Assembly (NCBI GenBank): GCA_029204225.1
Contig: CM055101.1
Span: 59,194,094-59,258,093, forward strand
Direction of reading: 5' to 3'
Length of the DNA: 64,000 nt
Origin: Diphasiastrum complanatum
Lineage: Eukaryota; Streptophyta; Lycopodiopsida; Lycopodiales; Lycopodiaceae
Positions 39,501 through 48,034 of the stretch are shown piece after piece. Both the position numbers and the translations under genes were made by a program. Numbering within the stretch: the stretch's first letter is position 1; each line of letters opens with the position of its first letter. The notes under the pieces were generated by a model, which had not been told where the DNA came from, did no database searches, and worked only from the letters and a program-made list of their open reading frames with translations.

Positions 39501-39760
39501 TTCTACATCGGGCATGATTGGGGCTGAGATTTCGGCTACTTCGACTACTTCAAGCTGAAGTTTTTTTTGGCAGCATTAAGCTTGGACAACAAGCTACATC
39601 TTTTCTTTTTCGGCTACATGGAGTTTTGGGCAGCATGCAACACTTTGCATTTTTGTTGCAATTTTTCATTTGTCATGTCATGTTATGTTTTTTACATTAT
39701 CATTTAAGGAGGGTGTTAGAAATAATAAATGATAATGTTAGTTTCCCACCATCCCTGGCC

Positions 39761-39834
<74 letters not shown>

Positions 39835-40271
39835 AGTTACAACCTCTTCCTGCCGCAAACCGCCAAGTGATGGTTACCCACAAGGAACCGAACGTCACAC
39901 GATCCACCCCTCCGTAGGACCAATCCCGATCCACCCTCCGTGCCCTGGTCTGTAATTTGTGACAAGGGAGAACTGACCTCCAGCCTTCATAGCGTCCCAT
40001 ACCACTGCAAGAGCCATCAGCCATCTCCCATCTCAGGCTAGCACTCATCCTGGTTGTGCACAAGTGCTCACCATCCACCTTCTAGGTAGATAGAATGAAT
40101 GGGTAATGAGACCTCCTCTCCTTGTATATCTCCAAGGCAGGAGTCTCCAAGCCTAGCACACATCCTAGATCATGACATGTGGCGACCATGTAGGAACACA
40201 AGTCACTAGTCAAGTCAACGGGCCCAGTTGACGTTCAGCTTCAAGTTGGGTTTGGGACCCAAGGGACTTGG

Positions 40272-40343
<72 letters not shown>

Positions 40344-40824
40344 GTTACATGTATATACTGTACACACAAATATATATACAATGTACGTATATGTACACCC
40401 CTATACATATCTTACTTCCAAAGCATACTGAACGCCATTCATTGTGTACGTATCGTAATCCTTTTTTGAGAGATTTGCAACGAACACATTTTTTGTCTGA
40501 TATTAAAAGGTCCCTTATGAGTGGACTTGACGAATGTAATGTTTGAGAAGGGCATGGTGCCTTGGACGAAGGACCACAGAAACTCTGGAAGGTGTTCTCA
40601 TAACCTGTGGGCCTCATCTTTTGTTTCAAAATGTGCTTTGACCAAGGGCATTACCTAGAAAAGAAAGAGGTGATCTACATCTAGTGACTTGTAGTGGTAC
40701 TAGTGTTCTGACAAAGTTCACTTCTCAAGTGAAACATCTCTTGCATCAACAAAGCAACACACCTCCAGTGACGGGCTGATCTGTATCCCTCTCTAGTCTT
40801 GCAGTATAGCAAAACATTTGAGAG

Positions 40825-40892
<68 letters not shown>

Positions 40893-43800
40893 CCCCCCAG
40901 TAGAGTAAGGTTTCTCAGCCTCAGATCACTTCTTTTTTCTCCAGGAGGAGAGGACGATTTGATGACGGTGACGATGATGATGATGACCTATGTTACAGCT
41001 TTTATTCCCTGTCCCGGTTGTTTATTGTCTTTACTTATAGATGTACTTCTTGTAAATACAGAAATGGCTAAGTCACCGGCCTGTGGTGACCCTTGTAACA
41101 GAAATGTCAATAAAGTTGTTAATGATGTTTTTGAGCCTCAGAGTTGCATGTTGCTTGGGTATAGGAGGGTACTGGGTCATTAATTCGGAGTGGTTGGACT
41201 GACCTCCTAAAACGTAGGAGAGTTGACTAGTCAACATGACACATGTCATATGCTCACTAGGACAGTTGGTCCAGTGAATGAGTGACACATGTCAGGGTTG
41301 ATTGGTCAAACATGACACGTGTCACATGCTCACTGGGACATTTGGTCCAATGGATGAGTGACACATGTTAGCCTACTCACTTGCGTGTGTGCCAGGGTAC
41401 TGCCAAGTGGCAAGTGTCGACAGTGCATGGAGTTGGCCATGTGTCGAGATTTAGGAAGGGTCAGGGTTAAGGGGTGCTTGAGGATTTTGGATAAGTGAGC
41501 CTAGAGAGAGGCATTCCTCATCATAATCTATGCAGCAAAGGCTGGGAGGAGACAAGGCAGCCAACTCCATCTTGTGTTAGAAGTAACTTGATGCTTGTAT
41601 GTGTAGGAAATGAGCAAGGTTTGAAGAGAAGATCAGAGAGGGAGTCTGACACTTGGTATCAGAGCCAAGGTTTGCAAGTTTTGGAAGCCTGGGACAGCAA
41701 AAAACAAAACGTTCTAGAGAGAGAAAGGGCAGTTTTTTGCTCATAACTTTTGATTGAGAGCTCAGATGGCTATGGGATTTGTTGCAAACTGTTCCTATTG
41801 CCAAGGCACAATAGATTAGTCACAGGAACCAACCCCAGCAGTGAAATCCAAGCGATTTCGAGAATTTTCTTGTAGCTGGTGGGCGCTGGCAGGCTGAAGA
41901 GTTTTTTCTTCGTTACTTTCCGCTTGGTTCTTGGATCATCCTCAAATTTTGGGAGTCTTCTAGGCAGACCTCAAGGGCTGTAGTATGCAATTCACAACAA
42001 AGAAAACGGAGTCCTATGGTGTTTTTCCAAAATTTGGTTCTCATACATAGGTGCAAAACTAGCTGAGTAGAATTTGCTTGATGATTGGGCAATCCTAGCC
42101 GGACTGTTAAGGGTTGATTGGAAAGCAAGCAGGAGGGCAACCTACTACAAATTGACCGCTCAGGAAAAGTCCAAGTCTCTAATTTTTTGGGCCAAAATAC
42201 AAGGAAAAAGGGTTTTGAGAGTTGTAACCTCATTTTTGCCGGCAATTTCAACTTCTAAACAAGTGGACAGCCTCCAACATTGCAAATATGGATCCATTAG
42301 GAGGTGCAAGCACAGAAATCTTGAGAAGTGGCAGCCAAGGTGGATGCTATGGAGGTGATTTTACAACAAATTCTCGACAAACTAAAGTCGGCTAAATCTC
42401 CACAAGAACCTGAAAGTTTGTGGAACGGCTATGGTAGCCGTTGAGCCTGTGACAGTTGAGAAAGAAGCTGAACAACCATCAAAGATGCGGAAATTGCCCA
42501 CAATTAAATATTTGAAACCGCCAAAATACACAGGAGCAGTTGCAATACGCAACACCGATGCAATTGAGAATTGGATTCAGAAATGGGAAAAGGCTTTTTA
42601 GATGTGTGGTATTGATGATGATGAACAGAAGGTTGCAAAAGCCACATATCGCTTGCAAGAGACGGCACAACGCTGGTGGCGTAAAATTGAGAAGGATAAT
42701 TGGGTGCCTGCAACTTGGGATCAGTTTAAGCAGATGTTCGTTGAGAATTGGGTGCCATTAGATGAAAAGAATCAGGCGATGCAAGCCTGGTCAAGCCTCA
42801 AACAAGGCAATGCGTCCGTACATGAATATGAAGACAAATACAGAGAAGCACTGATGTGGATACCAGAAGAAGTGCCAATGTTTTTGTAAGTATTCCAGTT
42901 TGTGGAGGGCTTGCGTGACAGCCTTAGGCCTTTCGTGAGAAAGGAGCAGGCTCCAAGCCTCCATAGGGCGGTACAGATGGCCCTATACTATGAGGATGGA
43001 AAAAAGGCCAAGGAGTCTCAGACACCTACTTCAGGAGGGTTTCAGCCTTGGGGGAAAAGAAAGTTTAAAAAATGGAAGGGTCAATCCTCACAAGAGCAAA
43101 TTCAGAGTGCGAAAAAGAGTAAAGGTGCGGGCGCCTCAAAAGGCAAAGGGCGGTATGCGACGTCCAATATGCTATCGCCGCAGGACTTGGAGCGGGCAAA
43201 GAAAGAGAACCTTTGCTTTGGCTGTCTAGGTTGGCATAGGTGGAAGGAGTGTGCTCGCAATCCCTCACAGACCACCTACAGTTTGCAAGTTGAGGAGGCA
43301 GATCCTATGAAAATTGAGGAATTGAGACAAGAAGAACCTCCTGATGTTCCACGGTTGATGAACGTGGCGATGATTCGGAAGGTGGACTCGGTTCCTTTGC
43401 CACAGTTGTCAAGAGCGGCACAACACGGGTATCAGTTTCCTTGCACTTCTTTGATTGTTATGCGTGGACAACTGTGTGGTAGAGATGTTTTGATTCTATT
43501 TGACACTGGGTCCTCACATAAGGTCATTAACTCCGCTTTGATCAAACGGTTGAGAGTGAGCACACAACCATCCCTGTACCAGTACACAATTGAAATGGCT
43601 GATGGAAAGGGTGCGGAAGTGTGGGATGCCAGGGTTGTGGGTACGTCTCTAACTATCAGAGCTATACTGAGGAGTTAGAATTTGAGATTACCCGTTTGGC
43701 TCGCTTTGATATGGTGCTTGGAATTTGTTGGCATGTGGCTAAGAAATCCTACATCGCTTGGGATACTCATGTGTATGAGTTCCAGCATGATGGTAGGATT

Positions 43801-46800
43801 CACTCCCTGCGTGGAGAGCCTAAAATGCCTCCAAGACCTTTGATCACGGCGACACTGTTGCATAAGGTTCAGTGTAAGTGCATGTATGTTTGTTTCTTGT
43901 ATGATATGTCTGTTTCTGCTAATGAGTCTGATGTATATCAATAACAAACTAACCTTACTAAGAACCTAAATCGCCAAATTAGGGAGGAGTTTCTAGATGT
44001 GTTTACGAATGAACTTCCATCTATTTTACCCCCTAAAAGAAATGTGGAGCATAGAATCGAGTTAATTCCTGGATCATCTCCTGTTAATAGACCACCTTAT
44101 AGAATGAGTCTGAAAGAGGAGGAAGAGGTCAGAAGCATGATTGAGGACTATCTTGCCAAGGGGCAAGTAAGACCTAGCTTCCCCCCCTTTGCCTCTTCGA
44201 TTATTCTAGTAAAAAAGAAAGATGGGTCTTGGAGAATGTGTGTGGTATCGAGGCTTGAACAAGATTACTGTTAAGCATCGATATCCTATGCCACATATAG
44301 ATGATCTTTTGGATGCCCTCCATGGTGATATAGTATTTAGCAAAATTGACCTAAAGAGTGGTTACCACCAGGTGAGAGTTCGAGAAGAGGATGTGCACAA
44401 AACTACCTTCCGGACTCGTTTTGGACACTATGAATTTTTAGTTATGCCCTTTGGATTGACTAACGCCCCTGCAACATTTATGATGCTAATGAACGATGTG
44501 CTTAGACCGTTTATGAGCAAGTTTGTGGTTAATTTTGTTGATGACATACTTGTTTACAGTTGTGGTGATCCTATGCATGTTAATCATCTAAGAACTGTGT
44601 TATCAACTTTGAGGGAAAATACATTGTTCGCTAATGATAAAAAAAAGTGAATTGTTTTAAAAAGAAATAACATATTTGGGTTTTATAGTGTCAGCAGATG
44701 GAATAAAACCGGATCAGCAGAAAGTTGTTGTTCTTCTTGCCTGACCTGTTCCTACAAACTTGACGACACTAAGAAGCTTTCTAGGGTTGGCTGTGTTTTA
44801 TCGTAAAGGTGTGAAGAATTATTCACACGTAGCTGCACCATTGACCGATATGTTACCGAAAAATAAATGGGAAGAGTGGACGGAAGTTCAACAGCGAAGT
44901 TTCGATGCTTTGAAACAAGCTGTGGCTGACTTTGTCACTTAAAAAATTGTTGACCCTCAAAAACCATTTGTCGTAGAAACGGATGCAAGTGACATTGCCG
45001 TTGGGGCAGTTCTGATGCAAGAGGGTAGGCCTGTGGCCTTTGAGAGCAAGAAGCTCAACTCGGCAGAGAAGAACTATCCAACTCATGAGAAAGAGTTGTA
45101 TGCCATTATCCTCGCTTTGAAGGCATGGAGGCATTATTTGTATTGTGCAGAATTCTATGTGTACACCAACCATAACACTTTGAGATATTTTTGCAACCAG
45201 CCGGACCTAAGAGGGTGGCAAGCCAGGTGGGCTGAGTTGATGCAGGAATTTCACATGGAGATTCGGTACAAGAAGGTTGCCGAAAATCGTGTGGCTGATG
45301 CATTATCTCGGATATTGTATCAAATGTCTTTTGTGGTTATAGAAAATGACCTGATTGCTAAGATTAGACAGGCTCAGCACATTGTCAAGGAATTGTGAGG
45401 GAGGCAAATCTTGCGCAAGTAGAATCTCAAGATGAGAGTTCTGGTCTCTTTGCTCACACTTACCTTGAATATACCATAGAAGATGGTATGATTAAGAGAA
45501 ATGGCAAAAATCTCGTCCCTGTTAGAAATCCATAAATCATAATATGGATGGACAGATCAGGATTCGAACCCAGGACCTCCCTCATACCGGATGGGATGCT
45601 CTACCACTGAGCTATCCGCGCTATTTTGATAGTTCTTCCTAGAGTGTGGATTGATATTCCAACACCCCCCCTCAAGACACACTTGGTTGGGGTCCTAGCT
45701 GTCACCTGCCCCACAACTTGGGCCACCTAACCATGGCTTTGACACCATGAACTGTTAGGTCTAACTTGGCTCTGATACCATGTTTGAAATCCATAAATCA
45801 TAATATGGATGGACAGAGTAGGATTCGAACCCAGGACCTCCCTCATACCGGATGGGATGCTTTACCACTGAGCTATTCGCCCTGTTTTGATAGTTCTCTC
45901 TAGAGTGTGGATTGATATTCCAACAGTTCCAGCTTGTGAGGAGCTACGTAAGAAGATTGTACATTTATGTCATGATAGCCCTAGTGCATGTGTGGTGCGG
46001 ATAAGACCTATGAGTTGATCTTACGTAACTTTTGGTGTTCTAAATTGAAAAAAGATGTTTACCATTATGTGACGCACTGTTTGAAGTGCCAGGTCAATAA
46101 AGCTGAAAAGATTAAAACTCGTGGAGTTTTACACCCTCTACCTATACCAGGTGGAAGATGGGAGAGTATCTCCATGGATTTTGTCACCAACTTGCCTTGC
46201 ACGTAGTTGCAGCATGATTCTATCTTGGTTGTAGTTGACAGACACACGAAAATGGCTCATTTCATTCCAACGCGTAAAAAGATTAATGCGGCTGGAGTAG
46301 CTAATTTGTTTATCGAGCATGTGTTCAGACTTCATGGATTACCATTATCCATAGTGTCTGACAGGGATACTCGATTCACTGGAAACTTTTGGACTGCAGT
46401 TATAGCGCAGGTTAATAATAGGCAAGCGATGGATCGAGCAAAGTCATATGCTGATCAGGATCGCACGCCTAGAGAGTTTGTGATAGGAGACATGGTGTTT
46501 TTCCAAGTACCCAAGGACTCTAAGACCCTTAAGACGGGAAAATGTTACAAGTTGTCCCTGCGTTATTATGGACCCTGGAAAATTGCTAAAAGAATCAGTG
46601 ATGTTTCTTATAAGTTAGATTTTCCTAAAACTTGTAAAGTGCATCCTGTATTTCATGTTTCTAGATTGAAACGGGTTTTACATAACGGTGATAACTTGTT
46701 GTCTGATGGTTTGTTTGCATTCCAGGAGCAGGGAGAAGTAACCCATGGGCCAACAAGTTTATTGGATAGGCGGGAGAGGCGTTTACGCAACCGTCTGATC

Positions 46801-47945
46801 TGTGAGTACTTGGTCGCTTGGCATGGCAGGCCTCTTTCTGATGCTACCTGGGAGACCGCGCACAGTCTGCGTGCACAGTACCCTAGCTTTGCCATCGCGG
46901 ACGATGTTACCCGAGGGGGGAAGGGATGTTACAGCTTTTACTCCTTGTCCCGGTTGTTTACTGTTTTTACTTATAGATGTACTTCTTGTAAATACAGAAA
47001 TGGCTAAGTCACCGGCCTATGGTGACCCTTGTAAAAGAAATGTAAATAAAGCTGTTAATGATGTTTCTAAGCCTCAGAGTTGCATGTTGCTTGGGTATAG
47101 GGTACTATGTCATTAATTCGGAGTGGCTGGACTGACCTCCTAAAAAGTAGGAGAGTTGACTAGTCAACGTGAGACATGTCATATGCTCACTGGGACAGTT
47201 GGTCCAATGAATGAGTGACACATGTCAGGGTTGATTGGTCAAACATGACACGTGTCACATGCTCACTGGGACATTTGGTCCAATGGATGAGTGACACATG
47301 TCAGCCTACTCAGTTGCCTATGTGTCAGGGTACTGCCAAGTGGCAAGTGTCGACAGTGCATGGAGTTGGCCATGTGTCGAGATTTAGGAAGGGTCAGGGT
47401 TAAGGGGTGCTTGAGGATTTTGGATAAGTGAGCCTAGAGAGGCATTCCTCATCATAATCTATGCAACAAAGGCTGGGAGGAGACAAGGCAGCCAACTCCA
47501 TCTTGTGTGAGAAGTAATTTGATGCTTGTATGTGCAGGAAATGAGCAAGGTTTTGAAGAGAAGATCACAGAGGGAGTCTGACAACCTACTTGCCCACAGA
47601 GATCAGAGACAGCGTCCCACACATACCCATGTTGCAGCACGAGCTACTCGACCTATCACGAGGAGACCTCTTCATCCTCCCAGACGACGTCAGAGACCAC
47701 CAGTGGCCCTTCATGCTGCAGGCTGTATTACATCCTTCTATAGCATCAGCATCAGTTGGATGACTAGATGATAGCGTCATACCTCACTCATGACTGTTCA
47801 TAGCTTTAGCTCTAGATTTGCTACTTTTGTTACTGTTTTGGAGACGTTTCATATGCTCCTATGGTTACCACATACTTGACATGTACATTTACTAGTCTTA
47901 TATGCCTTTTGGCATGGAAAAGACGTTAATAAAGCTTTTTTCTTA

Positions 47946-48034
<89 letters not shown>

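Larger units (their letters stand above)
37128..39749 (+). mobile_element. Non-autonomous LTR retrotransposon (LARD-like)
   Basis: 5' LTR 37128-37524 (outer few bases lost; ends TTTCTACA), primer site TGGTATCAGAGCC at 37525, interior of about 2.2 kb, polypurine tract AAGGAGGG (39706-39713), and the start of the 3' LTR at 39714 (TGTTAGAAATAATAAATGAT), cut at 39749 by a GA tract. Shared LTR sequence: AATGTTAGTTTCCCA. The interior has only a gag start and two long open frames of unknown nature (38613-39107, 39141-39527), so it needs enzymes from another element. Confidence 0.72.
45520..45925 (-). mobile_element. TRIM with tRNA-like LTRs, inserted in the chromovirus integrase
   Basis: 406 bp on the minus strand: 5' LTR 45781-45925 (145 bp), primer site TGGTATCAGAGCCAA immediately inside (45766-45780), 116-bp interior, polypurine tract TTGAGGGGGGG, 3' LTR 45520-45664 (145 bp). 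LTRs begin TGTTGGAATATC, end in ACA, and differ at about 9 of 145 positions. Flanking GTCCC/GTTCC (45515-45519, 45926-45930) is a 5-bp target duplication with one change; removing the insert restores the integrase reading across NLVPACEEL. There is no coding capacity. Each LTR contains a tRNA-like unit (separate entries). This is the layout of a terminal-repeat retrotransposon in miniature. Confidence 0.88.
40991..47583 (+). mobile_element. Ty3/gypsy chromovirus with 5-bp target duplication
   Basis: 5' LTR 40991-41651, primer site TGGTATCAGAGCC at 41654, gag, protease, RT, RNase H, integrase, chromodomain, polypurine tract GAGGGGGGAAGGGA, 3' LTR 46927-47583. Flanked by ACCTA on both sides (40986-40990, 47584-47588). 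The LTRs are close to each other but show scattered substitutions, so insertion is not very recent. The polyprotein has several stops and frameshifts and an integrase deletion, and a TRIM is inserted at 45520-45925. Confidence 0.93.

Noticed and set aside
45549-45621. Functional tRNA gene on the minus strand
   Set aside because: A and B boxes are good but the acceptor and T stems hold mismatches, the anticodon arm has no clear anticodon, and the unit lies inside an LTR in two copies.
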